Shown in pieces: positions 22,101 to 35,092 of a stretch of 64,000 nt of DNA (position 1 is the first letter of the stretch; every line of letters begins with the position of its first letter). The notes under the pieces are model-generated. The model worked only from the letters and a program-made list of their open reading frames with translations, was not told the origin of the DNA and made no database searches. The DNA is from Pyrocephalus nanus. Lineage: Eukaryota > Chordata > Aves > Passeriformes > Tyrannidae. A program made the translations under genes and the position numbers. The stretch covers positions 8,422,709-8,486,708 of the forward strand of contig CM076263.1 in NCBI GenBank assembly GCA_038380795.1. The letters run 5' to 3'.

Positions 22101-25100
22101 CCCAGCCTTGCTTCAGAGGTTTCTGGTTTTACTACCATGATTCCTGCAGTCAGTCTTCCTCTCCTGGGGTTTATTAGGTCTCGTCCCCTGCCATGATCAA
22201 CTAAGAGCTGTTTTCACTTTCTCCCCAGTGTTAATTAAAGCTGGGGTGGAGTAACCCCCACAAGACTCCTCAGAGGAGGAGGAGGAAAACTGAGCCCAGC
22301 ATGATGGCAGGGTTTGATCAGTGGAGAGCTGTGTTAACAAGAGCCCTATGGATGTGAGAGGGATGAACAGTCAGTGGGGAAGGCAGGAACAGATGGTACC
22401 CAGCTACATGTAGCATGGCTCCCGGGGTCTGCAGGATATGCAGAAGCTCCTGCTCACTGCTCAAGTTGCCTAATGACAGCACCAATCACAGCCTCTGCAG
22501 AGCCATCTTGACCTGTTCCTTACATGTGGCATGGAGACACCACAGAGGAGATCAGTCCTGCTCCAGCCCTCACGCACTGCTAGGATGCAGCCAGCCAGAA
22601 ATTACTGACTCCTCTTTAAGGGTAAGATATAGGGAAGTTCCTGTGCAGACCTGACACAAGGGTGGCAGCTCTGTGCAGTTATTCAACACCCAGGTGCAGG
22701 TGAAAGGCTGAGTGAAAGCCCGGCAGGAAGCAAGACAGAAGTGGGACTGTCCAGCTGGGGACTGTTTGGAGCTGTGGCACCTGCAGGCACAACCTTTGTT
22801 CCACACTGGAAGAGATACCAGTTACTCCAGAAGGATCTGGTCGTTTTGGTGATGGAGCACCCAGTGTGGTCCAGCACAGAATTTCAGTCTCATCTACTGT
22901 GATCCCTCCTGACTCCTGCCAGACAAAGGGAGAGGGAAAGGGATGAGGATGTCCTCTCTATGGGTTAGTGAAGTCTCTGCACTACGGTAGCAGTCAAGGG
23001 GCAGGAACTGGGACAGGAGACAATCTGGAGGGCTTAACCCTGGAGGCTTTCACTGCAGATGATCTGTAGATGCTGTTTCAGCTACAGCTGAAAAATGCAG
23101 CACCACGGAGTGATGGCCTGGGGTGGCCCTGACCCAGCTCATGTTGCTTGCTGAGACAGCAATTGCCAAACAGACAGCTGGGGACTGCTTCCATCCTGAG
23201 CCTGTAAATCCACACCACGAGCAGCTCCAGCCACATTCTGTCCTTGGATTTCAACAGGTGGAGTCATATGGAGCAAAGTGATCCAAATTTTACATTCCTG
23301 CAAGGTCACGGTGACCATTCTCTCTTCAGGGAAGAGTATCCCATCTGTGCATGGATGATTTGTGCCGCAGAAGGCAGGTGGTCCCTCTTCTGTCCCTGGC
23401 TAAGCTAACACGTACTTCCACGCCCAAATTTCTTCCCAAATACATTTTTCTTCTCTAACATAAATCCTGAGACAAGCATCAAGCAAAACTGTAGCTGTGT
23501 TCTATGTCTGGGCTACAGCGCCCTGGAGCTTCTCACTTAGCCGCTTCCCTGTTTCTGGAAGGAGGACATGCCTCTCATTTCTCCAGCATCCTACTCTTTT
23601 GCTGCCTGGTACAGATGTTGGTGCTGGGCTGAGGCTCATGGTGGGCAGTCAGAGATGTGTCTGCTGTCTTTAATCACATGGCAGAGGTTAAGAGAAAGAC
23701 TGTTGCTGTGGCAGGTTTAGCAGCAGTGTGGCCTCTTCCTGGATCTCTGAGTTTGGATGCCCAGCATGGCTGGGGAGGAGAAGGCATTGAGAGAAAGAAA
23801 TTCTATTCTGAGTCAGTGGAGAAAGTGTCCAGCTCAGCCTAAAATGAGAAAGGAGGATAAGAAGCAGCAGAGAAGGCTAAATGCTACCTATATTCTTGAG
23901 AGTCTGCTCTTTTTTTCATTTTTTTCGTCTACTTATTCATCACTGCAAGATGGTATTGGGTCTTGCTTTAACCTAGCTCTTGCCTGCAAGTGACCAATCT
24001 ACAGCAAACTTCTCTCCCACATTACTACACAATGTGCTGGAAAAGCTGTGAAAAGCCCTTTTGTTCCTCCAGGCCCCCTGAAGTATCTAGTGATGCTGCT
24101 GATTGACAGCAAGGGATATGATGGGGAACAAGGAGTGGGAGAAATGTTTCCCAGTAGTGAGTGGCAAGTAGGGAAATCCCTCCAGTAAGCAAATCTGTCT
24201 ACTAACTCGCAACAGGGAGTAGGAGAGAGACCCCAACAGTATCCCATCAAGGGTGTAATGCCTGCCCCTCTCACCCAGTCCTGGACCCAGCACTCCTTCC
24301 TGCAGCAGCTCCTGAAGTTAAAATCCCACTCCACAGCCCATGTGCCTCCTATACTTGCGAAGCCCTGGCATGACCCTGCTCTCACCCCTGCTCTCTCAGG
24401 CTCTCTGCTCCTATCAGAATTCCCAGAGAAGCATGATGCTCAGTGGGGGGCTACAGCTTGCCTTGCCATTCATTGTCTGCAGTGTCTTCCATTGGAAGCA
24501 CTCCCTAGTTTTAATTAAGGCTTTGAGGACCCAAGTCAGGCAGAAAGAATAGAAAAATGCTAAGAACAGCTAATTTCTTAAACTGCTCTCTGGCACCTTT
24601 TTAAACTTACCTCATGCAGCAAATTAAAAATGCTAATAGATGGCCAATAAAAAAAAAACCAAAACCCTTTCTTCTCTGTAATTTCAGTGAGCTGAGTGGC
24701 TCTGCATCAATTAGTGGTGGGAAATGAGCTTTTCTCCATCGGGAAGGACCAGGGTGGGTGCACAGACCCCTAGGCTGGCTTCTGAAACAGTTCATTCTCC
24801 AGAGTGTCTTCAGCAAAGGCACATGGGGCCATGCTGAGCTGCCCCTCTCACTTTTATAACTCTTACAGACTTATTAGTCCCTGTTACCTTTTGTCTCAAG
24901 GCAGACTGTAAGTCTGGATATGCAGATGGAGATGGAGAGTTGGAGCAAGCACTGCCCCTTGTTTTTCAGAGGACTTGATCTCATCTGGGTACTGCTTTTA
25001 CAGCAGTAATTAACATAAAATTGTAACAGGCATATGCAGGCACTACCCTGGTACTGTCTTCAGTTGTCTTTGCAGGGATGATACCTGTTACACCCCCAGC

Positions 25101-25277
25101 TGCTTGCCAGCAGCACTCATGGCTGCAGCGATCTCAGCTCGTGCTCAGCTGGGACCACAGCATCTTTAAAAGTTGAGGCAGCACATGGCCCCTGAAGGCC
25201 TTGCAGATCCTTGAGACAAAAGATGGGAAAACCTGGACTCTTCCCTATCCACCCTCTGTCACTACAGGTTTGCAAAT
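22101..25277. other. No gene recognised
   Basis: Moderately GC-rich unique sequence. Open frames are short and overlap on both strands, and no repeats stand out. Confidence 0.5.
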
Positions 25278-25280
25278 GAA

Positions 25281-25305
25281 ATATATATATATATGCTTTT
25301 TTTTT
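25281..25305. repeat. (AT)7 microsatellite followed by a T-tract
   Basis: Seven AT dinucleotides at 25281-25294 followed by a short T run. It is a simple repeat. Confidence 0.9.
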
Positions 25306-25579
25306 GCTCCAATCAGAGGTTTGAGTACCAGGCTCCTGCTACCCAAACAAGCACTATAATAGTCAAGGGAAGAGAGCTTTGGAGAAAGGATGGATATTGA
25401 TGAATACTGAATGGTTTATCCAAAGCAGGACAGTCACCAGAATAGAAACGGCAAAGGACACCAGCTCCCCTAATTTCAGTAAATTGCCCAAACTTCAGGA
25501 TGATTCAAAAACCTATGAAAAAGTCTGTAGTCCATTGGATCTTCTATGCTGTGCATCACTGTGTGATTGCTCCTAGGGC

Positions 25580-25975
25580 AAGAAGGGAGCCTTCATTTGG
25601 CTTGGAGAACAGAAGGCTCCAGGGAGACCTTAGAGAACCTTCCAGTGCCTGAAGGGCTACAAGAGAGCTGGAGATGGACTCTTCACAAGGGCAGGTAGTG
25701 ATAGAACAAGGGGGAATGGATTTGAGCTGCCCAAGGGCAGGTTTAAATTGTATATTAGGGAGAAATTCTTTACTGTGAGATAGTGAGACACTGGTCCAGG
25801 TTTCTCAGAGAAGCTGAGGATGCACCATCCCTGTGAGTGCTCAAATGCCAGGCTGGTTGAAGCTTTTAACAACCTGGTCTAGTGACGGTGTCGCTGTCCA
25901 CAGCAGGGGAGTTGGAATGAGATGACTTTTGAGATCCCTTCCAACCCAAACCCATATGAATCTGTTATTCTTTGA
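25580..25975 (+). mobile_element. CR1 LINE 3' fragment
   Basis: Sense CR1 tail with its standard words in order: 'gcttggagaacagaaggctc', 'cagtgcctgaagggctacaa', 'gagctggagatggactcttc', 'agtgatagaacaagg', 'ttagggagaaattctttact', 'ctgtgagtgctcaaatgccagg' and 'gagatcccttccaacccaaa'. It ends at a mutated terminus 'gaatctgttattctttga'. No intact ORF remains. Confidence 0.95.
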
Positions 25976-27062
25976 CTATGCTACTTCTACTCAGCAGCAT
26001 GAGCTTATTCCCTTCTTGCACCAATGTTTACACCCTCTTCATTCTTGTCTGCTGGCTGTCTTTTTCCAGAAATACCTAGCTGTGATCTACATCTCTGAGG
26101 CCTCAGCCCAAGACAAGCTCTCAGCTAAATGTGCAGTCCCAGAATATTGATTTTACAGGTCAGCTGGAACACCTGGGAGGTAAAAAGTCCAGGGAGCCTG
26201 AAGGAGGTCATGGACAGCATCACAGTCACACAATTTGGCCTATATCCAGTGGCTCTGCACTTAAAAGCTTTCAGCCAACTAAATGCAGTCTTAGAGCATC
26301 AGGAAGGTCTGAATAATAACTCTTGAGCATGGTTAATGAAACTTCTGGGTTTGATGTATTTCAGCCACACAGTATGTTCCTTCTCCTTCTGCCCTCCCAT
26401 CAGTGGGTTGAAGCAGATGGGAAAGAGTGAGAAAATTGCAAGTGGAAGCTTCTACTTTCCCTTTAAAATTGTCTTGACTTTTGAGTCCCTTGAGGGCTAC
26501 GTGAATTTGTCGCACGGCAGGCCCAGCCAAATGAACACTGACACCTTTGTAATTGCACAGAGCAGGGAAGGCTGCTTGGCAAGAACAGGGGGAGAGGACA
26601 ACAGGTTCCCAGGGCTCCATGACCTCCTCCTTCCACTGTCACAGCAGAAGTAGAGGAGATAAGGCAGCACTGGAGGAGCAGAGGAGTTTCTGAGCAGTAG
26701 CTGGGTTTTGAGCTTGGCTTTCACACACCAGGTGCTTCACGGGGTTCCAGGGCTGTTGTGTTCTGTGTGGGTGGGAAGACAGGCTGTTCCTTCTGTTGGG
26801 TAATGTTCATCAAAGAGCCCCAGCTGGTTCCCCAGTTGGGTGCAGGCAGATTCCCAGTCACCAATCCCCAGGACACAGTGAAGGGAAAAGAAGACTCTGC
26901 ACAGAATTGGGGTGTTGAATACTTCTCCCCATGGCCAAAAGACAGGACCAACTTCTCTACACTTGAAACCCCACACCAAACTCAACCCAAGGGCAGGTCT
27001 CCATGACAGCAGAGCCGGTGCTGGAGTGCTGCCACAGGGGATTTTCCTATTACTTCTTGCAG
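25976..27062. other. No gene recognised
   Basis: Unique sequence. Overlapping open frames on both strands around 26330-26990 are short and share no protein character. Confidence 0.5.
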
Positions 27063-27200
27063 TTCTGTAGCTTCAGGGTCACCATCAGCTCCATTACACT
27101 CACAGATACACAGGGAAGAAGGAAGGGCAGGTCTGTCGCTCCAGCTGTGCTCAGAAACAGGCAGAGAAAAAAAAAACCAGCACAAGTTTGCAGGACCTTG
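27063..27200 (+). other. Exon-like segment between a good acceptor and a good donor
   Basis: A pyrimidine-rich acceptor (TTTTCCTATTACTTCTTGCAG, 27042-27062) and a donor (CTTG|GTGAGC at 27201) bracket 138 bases. The segment is open in one frame and is a multiple of three. Inside it is a run of ten A, which is unusual for coding sequence, and the 46 residues are not recognised. It could be an lncRNA exon or chance. Confidence 0.15.
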
Positions 27201-30200
27201 GTGAGCTACATGTCAGCCAACGATGACTGGATGGTGACGGCATTTGCCAGCAGTGAGGAGCAAAGTCATGTGCAGTTTTTCAGTGGATGGTTGGAAATTA
27301 TCTGAAAGCAGGGTCATTATGGCTGGTTCTGAAGATTCACCTTCGCTGGTGGGGCAGTGTGACGTGTCCAGGCTTCGGAAACTTTGCAGTGGCAGCTAGT
27401 GTCTAGATATTTGCCTTGTTTCAGGTCACTCGCAGGGAGAGATGATCTCAGGACAGGTTGATTTTGACTTCTAGAGTTTCAGCTTTTCTTCTGTCACTAT
27501 TCTCAAACACTACACAGCAACACAGGTGTCACAGCCACAAGGACCACTTTGCCTAGCTAGGACAAACTTCTAAGGTGCTTATCATGCTTTTCCCTTCCTC
27601 TGCTGCTGAAACTCATCAAGAAGAGTAAGCGTCTCCATGATTTCCCAGTGGGAGGTGACTGCACTGTAAGCTAGTTGGGCTATCAGCAGATGCAGCTGAG
27701 AGCCCTAGGACCAGGGGCCAGGAAGGAGAGGACCCTGCTGCCCTAGGCAGTGTCCATGGGGAGTTAGAACAAAGACATCCAGGGCTATAAGCTCTTTATC
27801 TTACACAAACATTAAATTGAATTTAATACAAAGGGGAGAAAAATGAGATTTATATCTTTCAGATTCTGCTGGTCTGGGACACAAACTTAATTAGAAAGAC
27901 TGAAATGTCATCATCTCCTGGAGGAGGGTGAGCATCTTTTCCCAAACACTGAGCATCTTTGTTGGATGCACACACCGGCCAACTAAATGTAATCTGCTAT
28001 GTCTTAAATGGCAATGTCTCATTGCAAAGAGTGGGGAAATGACCCTGTGGAAAAAGAAAAATCCTCTGCTCACCCTATACTCCATTTAGGGGAAGTTATT
28101 AACCTGTCCTATCCTTACCTGGATTGTAAAGGGAATCCTGGACCTGATTGTGCTTTTGCAGCTCTGGGGAGAGTTGGAAGCACAGCTTCTCTGAGGCATG
28201 CAGTTCCTGCAGCAGCTGCAGGCAGGGCAGAGAGCATATGGAGGAACACAGGTCTGTGCCTCTTGGTGCCTGCCTCAGCTGTGCAAAGCATGAGCTGAGC
28301 AGAGCTGCAGTGACAAGGATTGATCTTGTACTACTAGATGCTGACATCTCCAAAGGGCCTGTGAATTTTGCAAGTGATCATTTAATCTAGCAGGAGATGA
28401 GCAGTCTGACCTTGACATCTTCCTAATGGAGTAAGTGGTACCCATATCTGAAGGACACCAGGTCTGTGGTTCCCAAATTGGGACCTGGTGTCTATGGCAT
28501 GAAGTCACAGAAGATGGCCTGTGGTTGTCCTTGAGAACTGTCCTAGTCAATGTTTCTTCCTCAGTGGTACAAAGAGCCTGAAAACATCTTGCCTCCACCA
28601 TGGGATAAGAGCCAAGGTCAGACTGTTCCCATCGAGCAGCCAGGTCATGGAGAGATGTTTGTGCAGTGTTTTGTGTTTTCCATTCGAGCTCTGCTCCATT
28701 CTCTGCAGCCTCTCTCACAGCACAGGGAGGGTGTGTGCAGGATGGAAAATCTGGAGGTTGGGGAATGTGAGATGAAAAGCAGAGATAGGGTGGAAAGCAG
28801 GGGCTATGAGAGGAGAAGCAGGCTGTAGGAGAGTAGGGGATGGAAATAGTCCCGGGACTGGAAGCTTAGCTTAGGGATGTAAGAGTGTTGAAGTAGAGAT
28901 GAAGATGCAGATGCAGATGGAGAAGGAGAGAGTGGCTGGATGGGCATGTAGGACAGCCTTCAGGTCTTTGTGGCGGTTTGCACTGTAACTGAGCCCTGAG
29001 TTTTGTGGGCTCCTGTGGGTCAAAATATTTGAAGACATGTATGGGTAGCAATCAGGGAGTGGTGATGGCAAATAGAGAAAATAAAAGTTCAGGACTTCTC
29101 CAGAGATGCTTGATCCTGCCTCAGAGGGAGAGAGAGACTAGATTATTCCATGAGGTCATGCAGATCTGACCTTAATTCCCAGCTTTCAGGCAGCTTGGCC
29201 AAGGATATGATGTATCATCTCCATGAAGATATTTGCATTCAGAGAGAGAAGAGCCCTTTCTCCTAGCAGAAACTGCTGCTGGACACTACTGCATGGGACG
29301 ACCTGACCTCCAGTCTAGATGAGGTGAGAGCATCACATCTTACCACAGCAGGAGATACCGTGGCAGGATGCCCTGATGTGGTGTGGCAAGGCAGAGCCTG
29401 TAAGCTGCTGGCTTCCACCAGCTGTGCCAAGTGTGTCAGTACTTTGCAGGGATGAGCCTTGTTTTGCTCTTGGGACAGGCAGTATGACCTGAAAGGGCAA
29501 CCCTTGAGTACATTTGGAGCCTCTTATGAAGTTAATCGCATCCCACCCCCAGGACTGTTAAACAGCCACCCAGTGAATCCCAGGGCAGTGGTGGAAGGCT
29601 GTGCCAGGGATGGTTGCGTAGTATCTTCTACATGGTATTTTCTGAAGGAATTGTGGGATAAATGGAAGCAAACTCAGACAGAGCAGCCTTGGCTTGACCC
29701 CTCTCCAGGCCACTCTTGGACACACCTTTAGAGATAACAGATCCCAATCTGCCTTGATGGCAATCCAACACCGAAGCCCTGATGATACCAAGTCAGTTTG
29801 GAAAGGAGGCTGATCACAGGTCTCTGCCAGTGCAAAAGCATAGTCTGGGCATGGCCACAAGACAAGAAGTCCTTTCCAGAGAGGTGTCAAGCTGAACAAC
29901 ACAAACAAGATGCTTCCAAGGAAGAATGGGGAGTATCTTGAGTGACCTAACTAGAATGGGTCATATGCCTCGTGCACAACAACAATGGTCTCTCTGCCCC
30001 AATATGGTCCACAAAGCACACTCTCCTTACAGCTGAACCCCATTAAACCATCAATTTCTCAGTTTCCCCTCAATTACAGAGATCAATGACCCCTTAGCTC
30101 TGCTTTCCTCCATACATTTCCTGCTTCTTCCAAATGTGGAGCAGTTAATTGCAGTTCACTGCTCATACTAATGTTTCCTCCCTCTCCCACTTTCTCTCTC

Positions 30201-31014
30201 TCCTGTAATTTACTGACATTTCCTTAGCACGTTTAGGCTATGTTGGCAGCTGGATTCTGCGATAAGATTTTTTGACATCTAGTGATTGTTGGTCGATAAC
30301 ATTTCTATCCCATAATGAACAATGGAGGGGAACAGGGAGGGGAAGAATGGACAAGGAGAGATCTTCAACAGTTAGGAGATGAGATCATTATCTCTTGGAA
30401 ATATGGGAAAGGCAGAAGTGAGAGCAGAGAGGCGATGCTGTCATCACATCTGAGAACAGCCTAATAATCACCTTCCACAGGGCAGGCAATGCTTGGTACA
30501 AACACAGGTGTCCCAGGGTATTCTCTGCTTCCTTCCCCAGCTCCAGCCTTGGGAACTCTTGGAGAAGGAGCCTGGTCACATCACAGGAGACAGGAAATGT
30601 GGCCAGAGAGCGAGAAACACAGGTCTCTCTTTCCCTCCAGCCAGCAGTACTGCTTGCTGTTGGCTCTGCCTGTGTGCTCCTGAGTGCTAGCAGGCAGCCA
30701 GCACACTGCTGGGGTCTACAGGGTAAGGAGGGTAAATGAGCCTCTTCCATCCTGTGGGATCACATCTCCCTCTCTTTCTTCCTCTTTCAGCTGATCTAAT
30801 TTAAGACCCTGCCTGCACCAACAGACCTATGCCTGCAAATTCCAGCCTGGCTGGTGAGCTCAGTGAAGGCCGAGGAAACAGGGTGCAAAGCTCCTTGTTC
30901 CAGGCACCATCAAAAAAAATTCAAGGCTGCTAAAAGTCAGAATTTTTGTGCTTGGGTTATGAAGACTCAACTGCATTTTATCTGAGGTGGTAAGGCTTCA
31001 GAGTCCTCCACTAT
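27201..31014. other. 3.8 kb without a recognisable gene
   Basis: Unique sequence. An AT-rich block at 27790-27905 with ATTA/TTAATTAG-like cores might be a regulatory element. A small CAGATG-type tandem at 28899-28925 is trivial. Nothing else stands out. Confidence 0.5.
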
Positions 31015-31015
31015 C

Positions 31016-31312
31016 ACAAAACCACAGAATCACAGAAATTTAGAATAGTTTTGGTTAGAAATAACATTTTAAAGGCTATCTGGTCCAACCACCCAGCAGT
31101 GAGCAAGGATATCTTCAGGCAGAGCAGGTTGCTCAGAGCCCCATCCAGCCTGATCTTAAATGTTTCAAGGGATAGGGCATCCACCACCTCTCTGGGCAAC
31201 GAGTGACATCGTTTTACCACCCTCATACCAAAAAAAGTTCTTTCTTATACCTAATCTTCATCGACCCTCCCTCAGTTTAAAACCATTATCACTTGTCCTT
31301 TCACTCTATGTG
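31016..31312 (-). mobile_element. CR1 LINE 3' fragment
   Basis: Antisense CR1. On the + strand it begins with the reversed terminus ('aaccacagaatcacagaa'). It continues with 'tggtccaaccacccagcag', 'caggttgctcagagccccat', 'ccagcctgatcttaaatgtt', 'ggcatccaccacctctctgg', 'aaaaaagttctttcttatac' and 'caccctcataccaa', and ends near 'cttgtcctttcactc'. The sequence matches the avian CR1 tail closely, so the copy is relatively young. Confidence 0.96.
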
Positions 31313-32569
31313 AGGTGGACTTGCTGTTTGGGGTTTGGCTTGGCTTGGGCCTCTAGGCTGAATGCACCTAGATACAAATGCTATCTCTGGTGAGGAGTCC
31401 CAGGCACTAAGGACAAATGCTCTTGTGCAGGCTGGGAAGATGAATAAGGAGTTGTGTTCTGGCTCTGACACAGCCACTGTGCGTGGAGTTGGCATAAGGA
31501 CTCTCTTAGTCCTTCTTTTGTCTTCCAGGCTGCAAAGGGATGATGCTTCTGAGTCAGGAAGCTCCTCTGGACAAGAGCTGCCTATTCCTTGGCTGCCTGG
31601 CATGCCTGCGCTTTCTCCTGAGATGCCAGCCTGACACTTTTCATCAAATATCAAAGCTAGAAGTGTTTTGATGACCTTGAGCCTGTGGCATAGGTCTTGT
31701 GCTGCTGTGTGAGCCTCACTGGGCTCACCCATGCCCTCAGCACTGTGGGACGAAACTGCAGCAGTAATCTGGACCAGATGAAGAGTTGCCACCCCTTTGG
31801 GAAGTGCAGGGTGCTTGATGCTCACATGGAGCAATGAGAGATGAAGTAACACATTGCTTCTGACTCTATACCTAGTCAGATCTTCAGTGGTATATATCAG
31901 CTGAGATCCACAGCATGCAGAGATTCACCAGGCATCTAGGCATCTGCCTGTCACTGGCTAATGACATTACAGACTTTTGCAGTCAAAAAATCAGTGACTG
32001 GAGTTAGTGAAGAGAGAGCTGCTCATTGCTGAGGAAGTCGCAGCGCAGCAGAATGCTGCCAGCAGGGATGATATACTGGGGAAGCACTATTACATGGCTG
32101 TCCTGCTGGATTTGTTTGAGGTGGACGCTCCTGACAGCTTTCAGACACTTCTCGTGAGCCTCACTATGGTCATCCTTATCCACTTTGTGACAGTGCCCCT
32201 GTCTCTACTGGCTACAGAGGGGATTGAAAGAAACAACACACCTTTTTAAGGAGTCAAGCTGAAATGTAAATGGGGTAAAGCTGGACCTGGGTCCCTTCCA
32301 CTGCCTGCCATTCCTTTCATCCCTGGAGCCTGAATGATGCTTAGCTCTGATTCTGCCCATGATTTGTCCCCAGCCCACCCAAAATTTATAGTAAAGACCA
32401 TAAGGACAGTCAGCAAGGGTCAAAAACAGCCTCCTCCTCCAAAATCTATTCGCTGCCACTTCCCACTAGTGAAAATTTCAGAGAGAAACACAAGAGACAG
32501 GGCACATATGGCCATACCCTCCCCACTCCCACACCTCTCAAGATGGTATCTTTGCCCTTAATAGCTCTT
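31313..32569. other. No gene recognised
   Basis: Unique sequence. A + strand frame at about 32007-32249 looks mildly protein-like (it contains HYYMAVLLDLFEVDAPD) but starts at a GTG, has weak flanking splice sites and matches nothing I know. Confidence 0.45.
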
Positions 32570-33310
32570 GATGGGATTTTTTTTTTCCACTCATGTTACT
32601 TAGTTGCTTTTGAAAACAGTTGAAACTCTTGTAATCTACAATATCTGCCGGCAACAAGCTCCATAATTTAAACCCATATTGGGGGATGGGGGCAGGGGTG
32701 GGGAAGCATCCTTTTGTGCTCAAGTCCATTGCTTGGTGAATTCCCTGAATGCTTCTTCACCCTTGTATTGCAAGCAACAACAAAAAGAAATACTTCATTT
32801 TCCACCTTCTTTTAACCTGTCAGGTTATTCCCAACATCTCCATTCAGCTTTTTCTCTGTGCCGCAGAGTCCCAACTGATTTAGTCACTTGTAGTGTCCAG
32901 AGCTGTTGTGTGTCTCTGATCAGGTCTGTCACCTTTCCCTCTGCTTCTTCCAGCCCTGTTTCTTGTCTGAGGCAGAGGTCAAGGCCGTGTGGCAAATCTG
33001 GGATGCAGCTTTGCCAGGGTCTGTGTGATCACACGGACATTTTCTCCATTCCTCCCCCAACAAAGCACAACTTTCTGTTTGCTTCTTTGGCTGCTAATGA
33101 ATAGGATGCTGAGACTTCTGTAAATCTGCCCACATCAAACCCACTTTCAGGAGTATAATAGCTTGTTCTCTGTCAGATACAGCTTTGTGAGACTCTTTTT
33201 GTTTTTTCCCCAGGTGCATCACTTTGCATTTGCAGGAGCCACATGGGGCTGGCAGAGCTACACACTTCAACCACCATAACTGATTCAAGTCACGGTGTGG
33301 AAGCAATAAA
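32570..33310 (-). mobile_element. Old CR1/L3-like LINE remnant, ~0.7 kb
   Basis: The longest old LINE remnant in the window, antisense. On the + strand, words matching the recalled antisense consensus occur in order. 'ccggcaacaagctccataat' near 32649 corresponds to a 'ggcaacgagttccaca' word. 'agaaatacttcattttcc' near 32785 corresponds to an 'agaaatacttccttttg' word. 'ttctttggctgctaatgaat' near 33082 corresponds to 'ttttttgactgccgctgca'. 'gtgcatcactttgcatttgc' near 33212 corresponds to 'gtgcattactttgcattta'. Internal gaps indicate decay and indels. Confidence 0.7.
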
Positions 33311-35035
33311 CTAATTCAACACAGGGTTCCTGCACCCCAAATCAGGTAGGGCAAGGTGGGACAGGGTTTGCCTTAGGCTTTTAAAATAGTAATGTCTCTG
33401 CTTGTTCCTGACCTGGTTTTTAAGGATGTCTTAAGACACTTTCCTCAACCCTGCTGCTGTCTCTCCTGGAAGACACAAAGCCTCTGCCTCCTCAGCATAC
33501 TCTTTCTTCCTCTTCCTCTTCCCACTGCTCTTAATTTGGTCCCTCATTTACTGGATCAAGAAAAAAGGAAAATCCCATATGTTCTTACCAGTCCATCCAG
33601 ATAAAATTAATGGGATTTCAGGCTGACAGGACTCAGAAAAGGCTATTTTATCTGACTGAGAAACATAACCACATGCCTCAGACTAATGAAGAATTACCTG
33701 TTGAGAGCCAGAAATGAAGGAGAGTAGCTGCCGGATGCTCTGTTTGGTTTTTAACACCATCCAACTTTTAAAACTCCTTAGTTATCAGATTCTGCAGATC
33801 AGCTTAAAAAAGAACTGCAAGATCTAAAAAATGGGAAGCATTTGCTCTTTGCTATATTAGGAATACATTGCCCAGCTTTTCTCTGCAACTATGACAGCAA
33901 AGACTATACTCCAGAAACTGAAAAAAACCGAGCTGAAATTTCCTGGAAATAGCCCATTTCCACAGTGGGGAAGGGCTTAAAAAAAATAACAAATAAGATT
34001 CAATAAATTATTAAATGTGAACTTTAGATTCTCTTTTCCTCTATATAGTTATCAGGATAGCAAGGAGAGAAGTAGCACCTGAGGAAGGATTTTCCTGGAG
34101 GTGCTTGTGGTGAGGATGCTCCAGGAATGGGACATCTGATTTTTGTGTTTTCCTCAGATAGGAAAAGGAGCTCAAAGACATTTCTTCACAGTCCTCCCAG
34201 CAGAGGGAACTATCGGTCCTTGCTGGAGGCAGGTCACTTGGAAGCTGGGAGGTTTTGCAGAACTTCAGAAACACAGGTAGAGGAGTAGCTGCACTGGGGG
34301 CCACAGACTGCTTTTTTTGTGCTGAGGTGGTAGGAGATGTTTGCAAGCTCTCGGGGTTGTTCCATCCTCTGAATCAGAGCCCACAAAGCAAAGGCCAAGC
34401 CCTGCTTGGTCTTGGGTAGGGTGATGGTAGCTTCTGCCTCCTCTCTTAGTCACCTCCTGCACCAAGATGGTTCTGTTCTTCTGTCTACACACACCTCTGA
34501 AGAAATGTAAAGGGCAAATGGATGCTCCATTTCTCCCCTAGCACAGCCCCTGTCTGTACAAATCCTGCCTAGATTTGCCATCCAGTGTTCAAAGCCCAGG
34601 CTGGCTTTTCTCCCAACACTCAAGGGGCATCATAAGCTGCTGGACTGCTGCACCTGTGATAAAACCTCGTTTTTATTTAAGAAGCATCATAAAAGTGCTG
34701 AAAGCAAAAATCAACCAAATAAACCCCAAAATCTATACAGGAAAAGCTGTATCTAAGGCAGTAAAGTAAAAAACCCACAAATCTGTAGTTGCTGGAGCAC
34801 CTTTATTTCTTCCTCTTCCCACCTGTGCTGTCTTTATTGACACTCAAACTTACCACTTTTTATAGGCCCCCATAGCTCATGTAATCTAGGAGGCAGATGT
34901 ATAAAGAGGATAAATTAAAATTACCCAGATAATCATGAATTACTTTTTTTTCCCCAGCTTTTGCCAGCTTGGCCTGAGGAATGTACTTCTCGGAGCAGTG
35001 TTTATGTGAAGCCACTGTGCCTGTACACGCAGCTG
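33311..35035. other. No gene recognised
   Basis: Unique sequence of average composition without supported features. Confidence 0.5.
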
Positions 35036-35092
35036 GACACACATACACACAAACACACATGCACACACACACAGCACACGCTCACACACATG
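35036..35092. repeat. CA-rich degenerate microsatellite
   Basis: An interrupted (CA)n array with AAAC, CATG and AGCAC interruptions. The minus-strand Val-Cys-Val frame across it is an artefact of the repeat. Confidence 0.9.

Noticed and set aside
32007..32249. 80-codon + strand frame with a mildly protein-like sequence
   Set aside because: It starts at GTG, lacks a good acceptor and matches no family I know. Too short to distinguish from chance.
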